Shown here: positions 22,595 through 31,865 of the stretch, one piece after another
How the letters are laid out: each line of letters begins with the position of its first letter
How positions within the stretch are numbered: the first letter of the stretch is position 1
Assembly: GCA_947475545.1 (NCBI GenBank)
Contig: CANJLL010000003.1
Location: 186,001 to 250,000 of the forward strand
Direction: 5' to 3'
DNA from: Chloroflexota bacterium
GTDB taxonomy: Bacteria; Chloroflexota; Limnocylindria; Limnocylindrales; CSP1-4
DNA: 64,000 nt
Translations under genes and position numbers: made by a program
The notes under the pieces: generated by a model
Databases searched by the model: none
Told to the model about the DNA's origin: nothing
Seen by the model: the letters and a program-made list of their open reading frames with translations, nothing else

Positions 22595-24931
22595 GTGGCG
22601 GCCATCGGCTCGGTGCTGGGCGGTCGGTATCGGCTGGTCGAGCTGATCTCCGCCGGGCCACACGCCAGCGTCTTCCGCGCCACGGATACGGTGCGCGGCC
22701 GGGACGTCGCGGTGAAGGTCTTCCCCGCGGCGTATGGCCGTGACGCGGCCTTCCTCGCCCGCTTCCAGGCGGACTCTCGTGCCGCCGCCGCCGCCGCCGT
22801 CCACCACCCCGGGGTCGTCGCGATCCTGGGCTTCGGCCTGCTCGACGAGGAACCCTTCCTGATCATGGAGTTGGTCGCCGGCGAGGACCTCGCCGCCGTG
22901 CTCCGCGGGCGCGGCCAGCTGCCGCACCGCCAGGTCGCCCGGCTGGGAGTCGATATCGGCCGGGCGCTGGCCGCGGCTGCGGCCCGGGGCGTCGTCCACC
23001 AGGACCTGGAGCCCGGCAACATCCTGATCACGCACGACGGGCTGCCCAAGGTCACGGACTTCGGGATCGCCGCCGCAATGGCCGAGGCGGACGTGGTCCT
23101 GCCTGGCGCCAGCGCCGGCTCGCACATCTACTGGAGCCCGGAACAGGCACGCGGCGACGAGCCGACCCAGGCGTCCAACGTCTACAGCCTGGGCGTGATC
23201 CTGTTTGCGGCACTCACCGGACGCACGCCGTGGGCCGCGGGGAGCGCGATCGAGCTGGCCGCCGCCAAGGCGGCCGGGCCCGTGCCTGCGCCGTCCAGCA
23301 TCCGGGGCGGCATCCCGACGGGGCTGGACGCCGTGGTCGGCCGTGCCCTCGCCTCGGCGCCGGCTGATCGCTATCGCACGGCGGGTGAGCTGGCCGATGC
23401 GCTGGACGCCATCCTCCCGCCCGAGCGCCCCGACGTTGGCCCCGGCGGGTCCGAATCATTGCTGATGACCGACCTGGAAGGCGACGCCGAGCCCCAGCCG
23501 GACGAACCGTACGTGCCCGTCGATGCGGCCGTGCCCGCCGATGCCGCCGCGTCGGTTGTCCCGGCGGCGGTCATCGCCGGTGACACCGCCGTGTTCGACG
23601 CCGACGATGCGGCCGAGCCGCCCAACGACGGCCCCGCCGCCGACTCGTTCGAGGATGCCGAGGCAGAATGGGCCCCGTCCCCGGCGCCCCCGGCGCCATC
23701 GATTGCCCGGCCCGTGTTTGGTGCCGCCATCTCGCTTGGTGCCCCCGGCACGGTTCGAGATCTCCGGCCCACCCCAACGGGCCGACCCGAGTCCCTGCTC
23801 CAGGCCGAAGCCCGTGATGAGGTCGTGCTCGACGCCGATGCCGCGCCGGCAGACTGGCCGGATCCCGCCGGCGAGGGCGAGCGGTCCCCGTACGCGCGGC
23901 CGCTCCAGCCGACCAGCCAGGAGCCCGCGCGCCCCACACGCACGGTCGTCGTCCCGTATGCGGCCGACGCCTACGCCATGTCCGCGCCACCGGCGCCGCC
24001 GGATTCGTCGGCGTCGTTCCGGGTCCAGGCCGGGATCGAGGAGCTGGACCTTGGGCCGGACCTGTTCAATCAGCGCGCCACGCTCTCCGACGGGAGCCAC
24101 GGCAACGATTCGGGGGGCGGACCATGGGTGTGGATCAGCGCCGTCCTGGGCCTCGTGATCCTGGCGATCGTGGGCTTCCTGGTGTTCCGGCTCCTCACGT
24201 CGGGGGCCGCCCCCGCCGCGGAGATGGTCACCGTGCCGCGTCTGACCGAGCTGATCTACGCCCAGGCGGAGACACAGGCGAAGCAGGCCGGCCTGGTGGT
24301 GGTCCGCTTCGCCTTCGAACCGTCCCGCAAGCCCGCCGATTCGGTCCTCAAGCAGGATCCGGTCGCCGGCACGCAGGTGGAGAAGGGCAGCATCGTCAAG
24401 CTCACGCTGGTGCTGGGCAGTCAGGCCGTCCAGGTCCCCGCGCTGGTGGGCAAGGGCGAGACGGAGGCGCTCAACCAGATCGCGGCGGCAGGCCTCACGA
24501 TCGGGAAGCGGACGGAGACGTTCGATCCCGCCGTGCCGGTCGGCTCCGTGGTCAATCAGGATCCGCCCGCCGGCAACACCGTGACCAAGGGCACCAGCGT
24601 GAACTACGCGGTCTCCCGGGGCCCGGCTCCCACGCCCACGCCGACGCCCACCCCGACACCCACCCCGACGCCCGGCCCCACGCCGACCAAGGCTCCCACC
24701 AAGGCGCCGACGGCCAAGCCGACGGCAACGCCGACGCCCGATGTCACGCCCGATCCCGGCGCCACGCCTACCCCCACGCCCGACGCCACGCCTACCCCCA
24801 CGCCGGACGCCACGCCTACCCCCACGCCGGCCGTGACGCCTACCCCCACGCCGGCCGTGACGCCTACCCCCACGCCTGCCGTGACGCCGGTCCCCACGCC
24901 GGTCCCCACGCCGGTCGCGCCGATTCCCTGA
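22595..24931 (+). CDS. PASTA-domain serine/threonine protein kinase with degenerate catalytic loop
   Basis: A 778-residue, single-pass membrane protein of the PknB type. Kinase domain (about 12-270): K41 in VAVKVF, D155-F-G in [16 protein letters not shown], and [17 protein letters not shown]. The glycine loop is degenerate (ISAGPHASV). The catalytic loop reads [12 protein letters not shown] instead of HRDLKPxN, so HRD arginine is Q136 and the catalytic-loop lysine is E139. D137 and N142 remain. A variable Ala/Pro/acidic cytoplasmic linker (about 290-505) leads to a membrane helix (about 510-532). Two extracellular PASTA repeats (about 543-672) follow, and a Thr-Pro-rich tail ends the protein. 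PASTA domains bind peptidoglycan fragments. Whether it phosphorylates substrates is open. Confidence 0.9.
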   Translation: MAAIGSVLGGRYRLVELISAGPHASVFRATDTVRGRDVAVKVFPAAYGRDAAFLARFQADSRAAAAAAVHHPGVVAILGFGLLDEEPFLIMELVAGEDLAAVLRGRGQLPHRQVARLGVDIGRALAAAAARGVVHQDLEPGNILITHDGLPKVTDFGIAAAMAEADVVLPGASAGSHIYWSPEQARGDEPTQASNVYSLGVILFAALTGRTPWAAGSAIELAAAKAAGPVPAPSSIRGGIPTGLDAVVGRALASAPADRYRTAGELADALDAILPPERPDVGPGGSESLLMTDLEGDAEPQPDEPYVPVDAAVPADAAASVVPAAVIAGDTAVFDADDAAEPPNDGPAADSFEDAEAEWAPSPAPPAPSIARPVFGAAISLGAPGTVRDLRPTPTGRPESLLQAEARDEVVLDADAAPADWPDPAGEGERSPYARPLQPTSQEPARPTRTVVVPYAADAYAMSAPPAPPDSSASFRVQAGIEELDLGPDLFNQRATLSDGSHGNDSGGGPWVWISAVLGLVILAIVGFLVFRLLTSGAAPAAEMVTVPRLTELIYAQAETQAKQAGLVVVRFAFEPSRKPADSVLKQDPVAGTQVEKGSIVKLTLVLGSQAVQVPALVGKGETEALNQIAAAGLTIGKRTETFDPAVPVGSVVNQDPPAGNTVTKGTSVNYAVSRGPAPTPTPTPTPTPTPTPGPTPTKAPTKAPTAKPTATPTPDVTPDPGATPTPTPDATPTPTPDATPTPTPAVTPTPTPAVTPTPTPAVTPVPTPVPTPVAPIP
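24630..24925 (+). repeat. Coding tandem repeats for Thr-Pro-rich tail
   Basis: Roughly 300 bp of short GC-rich repeats encode the C-terminal Pro-Thr tail of the kinase. They include 24-bp units beginning ACGCCTACCCCCACGCC with small variations, repeated about five times from 24766. Such a tail may span the cell wall. The repeat number is likely to vary between strains. Confidence 0.85.
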
Positions 24932-25016
24932 CCTCGCGTCGCTTGGACGCGGCAAACCAGACCGGTCTTGCCACGCTGGGTTGCCTCGCCGTCCGCGCCA
25001 GGAGACCTGCGGCCCG

Positions 25017-25412
25017 TCAGCCCTCCAGTTCGTCCCAGAGCTGGTACCGGAAGCCCGCCCCGCCACCGTCCGCCGTCACGCCCGGAATCTGGGCGCCGCG
25101 CGCGTCCTCGACCAGCACGAAGTCCACCCGCGAGCGGCGCCCGCCAGCCGATGGGTCGATCACTCGCGAGGCCCAGGGCGCGGAATTGGGTGGACGGTTG
25201 TTCTCATTGGGGATGGGTGTCCAGCAGAGACGTTGCTCGTCGCCGCCCAGCGCCGCGCGCCTGCGGTCCAGCCCGCAATAGCCCAGGTTCCCGGCGACCG
25301 CCCGCCGGAAGTGACGGCACGCCGAGCAGCACGTCGTGGACCGCTTGCAGACCCAGCACCGATCTGACTCGGGCTGGGGAGCGCCACAGTGCGGACAGCG
25401 CCACGTCGGCAT
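25017..25412 (-). CDS. Zinc-ribbon protein
   Basis: A 131-residue protein. The first 35 residues form cysteine knuckles (C6-x-x-C9, C19-x-x-C22, C28-C29, C32), with C46 and C63 further on, so it probably binds one or more zinc ions. The remaining two thirds (ASRVIDPSAGGRRSRVDFVLVEDARG, then GFRYQLWDELEG) show no domain I know. Such zinc-ribbon proteins often serve in nucleic-acid or protein binding. It is transcribed in the same direction as the surface protein at 25498-26697 and lies downstream of it. Confidence 0.65.
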   Translation of the reverse strand: MPTWRCPHCGAPQPESDRCWVCKRSTTCCSACRHFRRAVAGNLGYCGLDRRRAALGGDEQRLCWTPIPNENNRPPNSAPWASRVIDPSAGGRRSRVDFVLVEDARGAQIPGVTADGGGAGFRYQLWDELEG

Positions 25413-25497
25413 GGGCGGGATGGTAGCTGCGAATCGCTACCGTGTCATCACGATTCTGAATCATGCGGGCCCGGTCCGGGGTCCGGTCGCCGCCCGG

Positions 25498-26697
25498 CTA
25501 CTGCGCGGCGATCGTGATGGCCGAGCGGTCCGTCGCGGTGCCGAACTGCGCGGTGGTGACCAGGACGCTCGCCTGGCCCTGGCCCACGGTGGCGCTCTTG
25601 GGGATCGACGTCGTGAAGACGGCCTTGCCATCCGCGCCCGTGACGACGTCCGGCTGCTGGATGGGGCTGATGCCCGGAACCGTGAGTGAGAACGTGACTT
25701 TGGCGCCCTTGAGCGGCTGGCCGTCCGGGTCCGTGATGGTGGCGGTGAGGGTGATGTTGCCCGGCAGGGCCGTGGTCACGAAGCGGTATGCGGATGCCGC
25801 GAGCGTTGCCTTCAGCACGCCCGTGCCCCGGACCAGCGTCATGACCAGTTCGGCGCCGTTGCCGGCTGGGTCCGTGGCAGTGATCCGGATCACGTTGCTG
25901 CCGGTCTGGAGCGGCAGCGTCATCGTGAACGCGCCGTCGGCCGCGGCTGTCCCCGTGATCGAACTGCCGTTCGCTTCGTTCCGGGCCAGGAGGCGAGATC
26001 TGGCCTGCGTCTTGCCCACCAGGTCGGTGGTGGCCAGGTTCACCGTCGCCTTGTCCTTGGGGGACGTCAGGGCGATCTGCGGCGGCGCGGTGTCCAGGAT
26101 GTAGGTGACGATGGGAGACGCCTCGGACTCTCCGCCGGCGCTGATGACTGTCGCCGTGAAGTCGTTCTGGCCGTCGATCAACTCCACCGGGATGACGATC
26201 TTGGGGGTGCCACCCACCGGGATGTCCTTGAGGGTGCGCGCCGCCTGGCCCTTGAGCGCCACGTAGACCCGCACCTTGGCGCCGGCCTGGCCAACGATCG
26301 AGTTGGGGACCGTCACCCCCAGGTCCACCTTGACCTGGTTGGTGTACGGCTCGGCCGGGGCGGCGATGAGCGGCGAACGTGAGATGGTCGCGAGCGACGG
26401 GGCGGGCGTCGTGGTCACGGCCACATTGCCCAGGACGGCCGAGAGGCTGGACCCGAAGGCGGCGACCATCTTGCCGATGCCGCCCGTCCAGGCGAACAGC
26501 ACCACCACCCCCAGGGCGGCGACCGCACCCAGCAGCAGGAGGCGAGCGGCGAGCGGCAGCGACCTCCGGGGCCCCGGTTGGCGGCGCCCGGCGATTCGCT
26601 GGGCGGAGACGGGCTTGAGCTTGACCTTCTGCGGGGCCGGCCGGCCGGTAGAGGGCGGACGGCGCCGGACTTGCGAGGAGCGGTCGCTGCGGCGCAT
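25498..26697 (-). CDS. Membrane-anchored protein with Ig-like repeats
   Basis: A 399-residue protein with a basic N-terminus of about 45 residues, one membrane helix (about 48-69), and an extracellular part of beta-sandwich repeats. These read as bacterial Ig-like domains: KIVIPVELIDGQNDFTATV, QIALTSPKDKATVNLATTDLVGKT, then TMTLPLQTGSNVIRITATD, and ITLTATITDPDGQPLKGAKVTFSLT, the last like a Big_1 domain. It is probably a type II membrane protein displayed at the cell surface. The ATG at 26697 is chosen because residues upstream in the frame are low-complexity and overlap the divergent gene's promoter. Confidence 0.8.
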   Translation of the reverse strand: MRRSDRSSQVRRRPPSTGRPAPQKVKLKPVSAQRIAGRRQPGPRRSLPLAARLLLLGAVAALGVVVLFAWTGGIGKMVAAFGSSLSAVLGNVAVTTTPAPSLATISRSPLIAAPAEPYTNQVKVDLGVTVPNSIVGQAGAKVRVYVALKGQAARTLKDIPVGGTPKIVIPVELIDGQNDFTATVISAGGESEASPIVTYILDTAPPQIALTSPKDKATVNLATTDLVGKTQARSRLLARNEANGSSITGTAAADGAFTMTLPLQTGSNVIRITATDPAGNGAELVMTLVRGTGVLKATLAASAYRFVTTALPGNITLTATITDPDGQPLKGAKVTFSLTVPGISPIQQPDVVTGADGKAVFTTSIPKSATVGQGQASVLVTTAQFGTATDRSAITIAAQ

Positions 26698-26859
26698 CGT
26701 CACGTCCGGGATTGTCGCACGGCGGGTCCCCGGTCGCGTTCGACGAACCTTGCTCGCGCGCACCGGCTCCCGGGGCGGTGATGTGCGGTCCGGTGCGGTG
26801 CGTGTGCACGTGCGCACCGCCGGCCGGTGCCCAGCGAGCAGGAGATCCAGCCGAGCGTG

Positions 26860-26865
26860 TACCAT
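26860..26865 (+). promoter_or_regulatory. Putative -10 hexamer TACCAT of the fol operon
   Basis: TACCAT lies 44 nt before the ATG at 26910, which has ATGGAGGGG as ribosome binding site. It could start the transcript covering the 128-residue protein and folC-folP-folB. Confidence 0.4.
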
Positions 26866-26909
26866 CGGGCGGATTGTGTCGAGGATGCGCCGACACATGG
26901 AGGGGACGG

Positions 26910-27293
26910 ATGCAGGCACGAAATCCAAAGTCGGAACAGCAGCGTCCGCCCGTTGGCCGGCCCTCGTTTGGCGTGGGCCCCGTTGGGCGCGTGTCACCGG
27001 CGTCCCGACCGGGCACCACCGCGGTGCCAGTAGGCCCCGGGATCCGCACCGCCTTTGGCCTGCCCAACCTGCGTCGGAACATCTGCCCGCACTTCTACAT
27101 GACCGGCGCGCGCGGGGCCATCCCCATCCAGACGCCGCACCTGCTCAAGGGCCTGATGCGCCAGGAGAACACCATCTCGCGCTGCCAGGTCCGCGGTGGC
27201 GTCCACCTGGACCAGGGCTTTTGCAACGACGTGTGCCTGACCGGCCGCTTCAACCAGTGCGTCTTCTACGAGGACGAACTGTCCCGCGAGTGA
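26910..27293 (+). CDS. Cysteine-containing hypothetical protein leading the fol operon
   Basis: A 127-residue protein of unknown function. About 45 disordered residues are followed by an ordered segment with five cysteines (NICPHFY, SRCQVRGG, GFCNDVC, NQCVF), a pattern that could bind a metal or form a small structural motif. GGAGGGG precedes the ATG. The folC start is 4 bases beyond its stop, so it is co-transcribed with the folate genes. Nothing in its sequence shows a folate enzyme. Confidence 0.7.
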   Translation: MQARNPKSEQQRPPVGRPSFGVGPVGRVSPASRPGTTAVPVGPGIRTAFGLPNLRRNICPHFYMTGARGAIPIQTPHLLKGLMRQENTISRCQVRGGVHLDQGFCNDVCLTGRFNQCVFYEDELSRE

Positions 27294-27297
27294 CGCG

Positions 27298-28722
27298 GTG
27301 AACGACCTCTCCTACGCCGGTGCGCTCCAGGCGATCGCCGAGCGAGGCCGGTTCGGCATCCGCCTGGGCCTCGGCAGGACGCGCGCGCTCCTCGCCGGTC
27401 TGGGCGACCCACAGCTGACCCTTCGCGGGGCGCTGGTCGCCGGCACCAACGGCAAGGGCAGCGTGCTGGCGCTTGCCGGCTCCGCACTCCGGGTCGCGGG
27501 CTACCGGGTGGGGCTGACCCCCAAGCCGCACCTGATCACGTACCGCGAGCGGCTGGAGATCGACGGCCGCCCCATCGCGCCCGAGGCATTCGCTGCGCTC
27601 GTGGCGGAGATCCTGCCGATCGCGGATCGGGTCGGCCGTCGCCTGGGCCCGCCGACCGAGTTCGAGCTCCTCACGGCCGCCCTGTTCCTGTGGTTCCGGC
27701 GTGAGCACGTGGACCTGGCGCTGGTCGAGGTGGGGCTGGGCGGGCGCCTTGACGCCACGCACGCGTGGGACGGGGGCGTGGCCGTGATCACCAACGTGGA
27801 CCTGGACCACATGGCAGAGCTGGGGCCTACCGTCGCGGCGATTGCCCGCGAGAAGGCGGCAATCATCGGGCGCGGCGACGTGGCGGTGACCGGGGCCACC
27901 GGTGAGACGCGCGCGATCATCGCCCGCCGGGCGCGCCGGCTGGGGGTCTCGCTGGCCATCGCCGAGCCGGCGCCGCTGCTGGGCTGGGACCGCGACGGCA
28001 TCACCGTGGACCTGCCCCGACTGGGGGCGACGCGGGTTGGGCTTCGAGGCCGGCACCAGGCGGCCAACGTCGCGGTGGCGGACGCCCTCCTCGACGCGCT
28101 GGAGGCCGCGGGGATCGCCCACGTGCCCGCCGACGCTCGGCGACGCGGGTACGCCGAGGCGCGCTGGGCGGGGCGGCTGGAGCTCATCGAGACGGCACGG
28201 CCCGGCGGCCCACGACAGGACCCGGTGGAGGTGCTGCTGGACGGGGCGCATAACCCCGCCGGAGCCGCCGCGCTGGCGACCGCGCTGGACGACCTGCGGC
28301 CCTTCCTCGCGGGCGGCCGCGACGCCGTGCCGCCGCCGTTCACGCTGGTGCTGGGAATCATGGCCGACAAGGACGTTCCGTCCGTGCTGGCGGCGCTGGA
28401 TGCCACCGCCCTCCGCGGCGCCCGCATCATCACCACGCAGGTCGATCTCCCCCGCGCCCTCCCCGCGGCGGCGCTCGCGGCAGCGTGGTTGGCCGCCCAT
28501 CCGCGGATCCAGGGGAGTGGCCCGGGCATCCGGATGGGCACCGTCACCGCCATCCCGGACGCCGATGCGGCGCTGGACGCGGCCCTTGCGGGCGCCGCCG
28601 GCCCGGTGGTGGTGGCAGGTTCGCTCTACCTCGTGGGCCGGGCCCGGGCCCGCCTCGTCAGCGACCCATTGCTCGCCGACCCGTTGCCGCGCGCCGCGCC
28701 GCCGCCCATGATGGCGGGATGA
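27298..28722 (+). CDS. folC: Bifunctional folylpolyglutamate/dihydrofolate synthase
   Basis: A 474-residue Mur-ligase-family enzyme that adds glutamate to dihydropteroate or folates using ATP. The P-loop is VAGTNGKGSVLAL, followed by GLTPKPHLITYRERLEIDG, FELLTAALFLWF, EVGLGGRLDATHAWDGGVAVITNVDLDHM, EKAAIIG, and DGAHNPAGAAAL in the C-terminal domain. All the FolC signatures are present. The start is GTG at 27298, four bases after the preceding gene. The stop overlaps folP (ATGA). Confidence 0.94.
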   Translation: MNDLSYAGALQAIAERGRFGIRLGLGRTRALLAGLGDPQLTLRGALVAGTNGKGSVLALAGSALRVAGYRVGLTPKPHLITYRERLEIDGRPIAPEAFAALVAEILPIADRVGRRLGPPTEFELLTAALFLWFRREHVDLALVEVGLGGRLDATHAWDGGVAVITNVDLDHMAELGPTVAAIAREKAAIIGRGDVAVTGATGETRAIIARRARRLGVSLAIAEPAPLLGWDRDGITVDLPRLGATRVGLRGRHQAANVAVADALLDALEAAGIAHVPADARRRGYAEARWAGRLELIETARPGGPRQDPVEVLLDGAHNPAGAAALATALDDLRPFLAGGRDAVPPPFTLVLGIMADKDVPSVLAALDATALRGARIITTQVDLPRALPAAALAAAWLAAHPRIQGSGPGIRMGTVTAIPDADAALDAALAGAAGPVVVAGSLYLVGRARARLVSDPLLADPLPRAAPPPMMAG

Positions 28723-29615
28723 GCGACCGGCCCCCAACGTCCCTGAGCGTGGGTGACCGCGTCTTCGCCTGGGGCAGCCGCACCTTCGTGATGGGGATTG
28801 TCAACGTCACGCCCGACTCGTTCTCCGGCGATGGGCTGCTGGCCCCTGCCGCCGCCGATGGGGGTGACGGGGCCGCCCGCGACCCCGTGGCCATCGCCGT
28901 GGCCCGGGCGTGCCGGATGGTCGCGGATGGCGCAGACCTGCTGGACGTGGGCGGCGAATCCACGCGCCCCGGCCACGAGCGCGTGTCGGAGGCAGCGGAG
29001 CTGGCGAGGGTGGTGCCGGTCGTCGCGGCGCTCCGCGCGGCGTTGCCCGGGACCCCGATCAGCATTGACACCACCCGGCCATGTGTGGCCGCGGCGGCGC
29101 TGGACGCCGGCGCGACGCTGGTCAACGACGTCTGGGGCGTGGCCCACGACCCGGCCATGGCCCATCTCGCCGCCGCGCGCGGTGTGCCGATCGTGCTGAT
29201 GCATAACCGCGCCGAGGCGCGCTACGCGGACGTGGTCGCGGAGGTGGTCGCCGACCTGCGTGCGGCCGTGGCGCGCGCGGTCCTGGCCGGCGTGCCGGAA
29301 ACGGGGATCATCGTTGACCCCGGGTTTGGCTTTGGGAAGACGCCCCAGCACAACCTCGCCGTACTGCGCGACCTGGGCGCCTTGCAGGTACTGGGGCGGC
29401 CCATTCTGCTGGGCACGTCGCGCAAGTCCACGCTGGGCCGGATCCTGGACCTCCCGGTGGAGGACCGGCTGGAGGCAACGCTGGCGACCACCGCGTTGGC
29501 CGTCGGCGCCGGGGTCGATATCGTGCGGGTCCACGACGTGCGCGAGAACGTCCGCGCCGCCCGCGTGGCCGATGCCATCGCCCGGGGCTGGGTCGAGTCG
29601 GTGGCCGGGCCATGA
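28719..29615 (+). CDS. folP: Dihydropteroate synthase
   Basis: A 298-residue TIM-barrel enzyme that condenses 6-hydroxymethyl-dihydropterin pyrophosphate with p-aminobenzoate, the sulfonamide target. Signatures: FVMGIVNVTPDSFSGDG, GADLLDVGGESTRPGHERVS, ISIDTTRP, LVNDVWG, IVLMHNR, IIVDPGFGFGKTPQHN, and LLGTSRKSTLG. An insertion of about 15 residues (LLAPAAADGGDGAARDP) sits in loop 1 after SFSGDG. It overlaps folC by ATGA and folB by ATGA, so the three are tightly coupled. Confidence 0.96.
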   Translation: MSDRPPTSLSVGDRVFAWGSRTFVMGIVNVTPDSFSGDGLLAPAAADGGDGAARDPVAIAVARACRMVADGADLLDVGGESTRPGHERVSEAAELARVVPVVAALRAALPGTPISIDTTRPCVAAAALDAGATLVNDVWGVAHDPAMAHLAAARGVPIVLMHNRAEARYADVVAEVVADLRAAVARAVLAGVPETGIIVDPGFGFGKTPQHNLAVLRDLGALQVLGRPILLGTSRKSTLGRILDLPVEDRLEATLATTALAVGAGVDIVRVHDVRENVRAARVADAIARGWVESVAGP

Positions 29616-30100
29616 CCGCCGGCCGCGGCGCCGATCGCGCCGATGGCGCCGATCGCGCCGCCCGCAATGGAGCCGGACCTGCTGGCGCCAGCGACCGGAT
29701 CCTCCTGCGCCGAATGGTGTTCGAGGGCCGTCACGGCGTCCCCGACGAGGAGCGCCGCACCCCCCAGCCCATCGAGGTGACCGTCGCGCTGGAGGCAGAC
29801 CTGGCGCACGCCGGTCGAAGCGACGACCTGGCCCGCTCGGTGGACTACTCGGCCGTCTTCGACTTGGTGCGCCGGATCGTGGAGGAGCGCAGCTTCCGGC
29901 TCCTGGAGGCCATCGCCGAGACGGTGGCAGCGGAGATCCTGGCGAGGCACCCGCTGGTCCGGGCCGTGACCGTCACGGTCGACAAGCCGCGCGTCCCGCT
30001 CGCGGGCCACATCGAGAGCGCCGGGGTGGAGATCCACCGCCGGCGCTCGGAGAGCCTGATCGAACAGCCTGGACCGGCGCCTGCACCGACCGACCTGTAG
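29612..30100 (+). CDS. folB: Dihydroneopterin aldolase
   Basis: A 162-residue FolB, which cleaves dihydroneopterin to 6-hydroxymethyl-dihydropterin. The core (residues about 29-143) contains ILLRRMVFEGRHGVPDEERR with the active-site glutamate, VDYSAVFDLVRRIVEERSFRLLEAIAETVAAEIL, and VDKPRVPLAGHI with the catalytic lysine. The first 28 residues are an Ala/Gly/Asp-rich extension encoded by short GC repeats, so a later start is possible. No folK is seen next to it, although folK often follows folB. Confidence 0.92.
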   Translation: MTAGRGADRADGADRAARNGAGPAGASDRILLRRMVFEGRHGVPDEERRTPQPIEVTVALEADLAHAGRSDDLARSVDYSAVFDLVRRIVEERSFRLLEAIAETVAAEILARHPLVRAVTVTVDKPRVPLAGHIESAGVEIHRRRSESLIEQPGPAPAPTDL

Positions 30101-30145
30101 GCGCGCCCGCGGGCGCAGGAGCGCTGCCCCGGAATGGCCCGAGGG

Positions 30146-31792
30146 CTACAGGCCCGCCGGCCGAGTGCCCAGGGTGACGCTGACCGTCAAACCCTTGCCG
30201 TCGCGCAGCAGCTTCACCTGGATGGTCTGGCCGGGTGCATGGCTGGAGAGCACCAGGTCCAGCGGGTGCTCCGTGTCGATGTCCGTCCCGCCGATCGACG
30301 TGATGATGTCGCCGTCCTTGATCCCGGCCTTCTCGGCGGGACCGCCGGTGACGATGGACTGGCCGCCGCCGGTCCCGCCGCCTACGAGGGCGCCCTTGTC
30401 GACCGACAGTTTCCGGTCGGCCTGGAGCTGCTTGTCGATGCCGACATAGCGGACTCCCAGGTAGGGGCGGCTCAGGGCCTGCCCGGCGAGGGCCTGCTGC
30501 ATGATCGGCCGGGCGATGTCCACCGGGATGGCAAAGCCGATCCCGTTGCTGTCGGAGGCGATCGCGGTGTTGATGCCGATGACATTGCCACCGGCGTCCA
30601 GCAGCGGGCCGCCGCTGTTGCCGGGGTTGATGGCGGCGTCGGTCTGGATCAGGTTGGTGAGCCGCTCGTTCTCGACGGTGATCGACCGGCCGGTGGCCGA
30701 CACAATCCCGCTGGTCACGGAGTTGGAGAACGTGCCCAGCGGGCTGCCAATGGCGACTGCCAGCTGGCCCACCTTGAGATTGGCCGAGGTGCCGATCGGT
30801 GCGACCGGGAGGCCGCTCCCCTGGATCCGCACGATGGCCAGGTCGGTCAGCGTGTCGACGCCGTAGATGGTGCCCTGGAAGGTTCGGCCGTCCTTGAGCT
30901 CGACGGTGAGGGCGCTCACCAGCTGGCCGTTGGTGCCCGTCACGACGTGGCGGTTGGTGAGGATCCAGCCGGACGCCTCGTAGATCACGCCGGAGCCGAT
31001 GCCCGTGGCCGGGATGGCCCCGCCGGACAGGTCAACGGCGGTGCCGGTCGCGGTGATGCGGACCACGGCGGGGCCGGTCTTGGCCGCGGCGTCAATGATC
31101 GCCGATGATTCCACGATGGAGATTGGCTGCTGGGCGGACGTTGCCGTCCCCTGCGGGCCGCCGTTGGCCCCGGCTGGGGCCTGGGTGCCGTGATTGAGCG
31201 ATCCGCTGGCCTCCAGGGCCGCGTAGGTGCCGCTCGACGCGAGGACGGCGGCCAGGAGCGCCGCGCCCAGCACGGCGCCGGGCCCGGCGACGCGGGGCTC
31301 GCGGCGGACCGGCCCGGTGGCCACGGGCTGGATGGGCGACGAGCCGCCCGGCGTCCAGATGCCCGGGGTGGCCGGGGTGCCCGGGACGGACCACGGCGAC
31401 GGCGCCGCGGGCCCGGGCGTGGCTGGGGCCGGCACCGGCGGAACCGCCAAGGCGCCGGTGGGCGCTGGCATGCCTGCCGATCCGGGTTCGGCGGGGACCG
31501 GCTCAAACCAGTGTTCCGGGGTGCTCTGTGCCTGGGCGGCCTCGCGGCTCCAGGTGACCCGGGCCCAGTCCGTCTGCGGGGTCGGGGCGGGGGTGAACGA
31601 CGCCGCTCCCCGTGCGCCGGCATCCTCGGCGCCCGCGCTCGACACATCCGCGGCGCCCGCGCTCGACACATCCGCGGCCGGCCCGGCCTCCTGGGTTGCG
31701 GGAGCCGGCTGGCCGGTGGGCGCAGGGGCGCCCGGGTGGGTGGGCTCCCCGTCGGCGGCGGGATCTTGCTGCATGTCGCTCGGTTCGGTCAT
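30146..31792 (-). CDS. HtrA/DegP-like serine protease with PDZ domain
   Basis: A 548-residue membrane-anchored protease. A long Pro/Ala-rich cytoplasmic region (about 1-160) precedes one membrane helix (about 168-190). The trypsin-like domain follows, with H in LTNRHVV, D in TLTDLAIVRI, and S in NPGNSGGPLLD. One C-terminal PDZ domain (GGPAEKAGIKDGDIITSIGG) ends the protein. It should degrade misfolded proteins outside the membrane. It is the third gene of a response regulator, histidine kinase, protease operon, like mycobacterial mprA-mprB-pepD. Neither the ATG at 31792 nor the alternative at 31846 has a clear ribosome binding site. A small coding repeat (ADVSSAG twice) lies near the N-terminus. 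Confidence 0.92.
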   Translation of the reverse strand: MTEPSDMQQDPAADGEPTHPGAPAPTGQPAPATQEAGPAADVSSAGAADVSSAGAEDAGARGAASFTPAPTPQTDWARVTWSREAAQAQSTPEHWFEPVPAEPGSAGMPAPTGALAVPPVPAPATPGPAAPSPWSVPGTPATPGIWTPGGSSPIQPVATGPVRREPRVAGPGAVLGAALLAAVLASSGTYAALEASGSLNHGTQAPAGANGGPQGTATSAQQPISIVESSAIIDAAAKTGPAVVRITATGTAVDLSGGAIPATGIGSGVIYEASGWILTNRHVVTGTNGQLVSALTVELKDGRTFQGTIYGVDTLTDLAIVRIQGSGLPVAPIGTSANLKVGQLAVAIGSPLGTFSNSVTSGIVSATGRSITVENERLTNLIQTDAAINPGNSGGPLLDAGGNVIGINTAIASDSNGIGFAIPVDIARPIMQQALAGQALSRPYLGVRYVGIDKQLQADRKLSVDKGALVGGGTGGGQSIVTGGPAEKAGIKDGDIITSIGGTDIDTEHPLDLVLSSHAPGQTIQVKLLRDGKGLTVSVTLGTRPAGL

Positions 31793-31865
31793 TGGGTGAC
31801 GGTGTCCATCTGCGGTTGGGGGCTGACTGCAGGCGCAATCGTGCATGGGTCAGGTGAACAGGCGG

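Noticed and set aside
24604-24909. Minus-strand glycine-valine repeat protein
   Set aside because: It is the antisense reading of the Thr-Pro repeat tail of the kinase gene.
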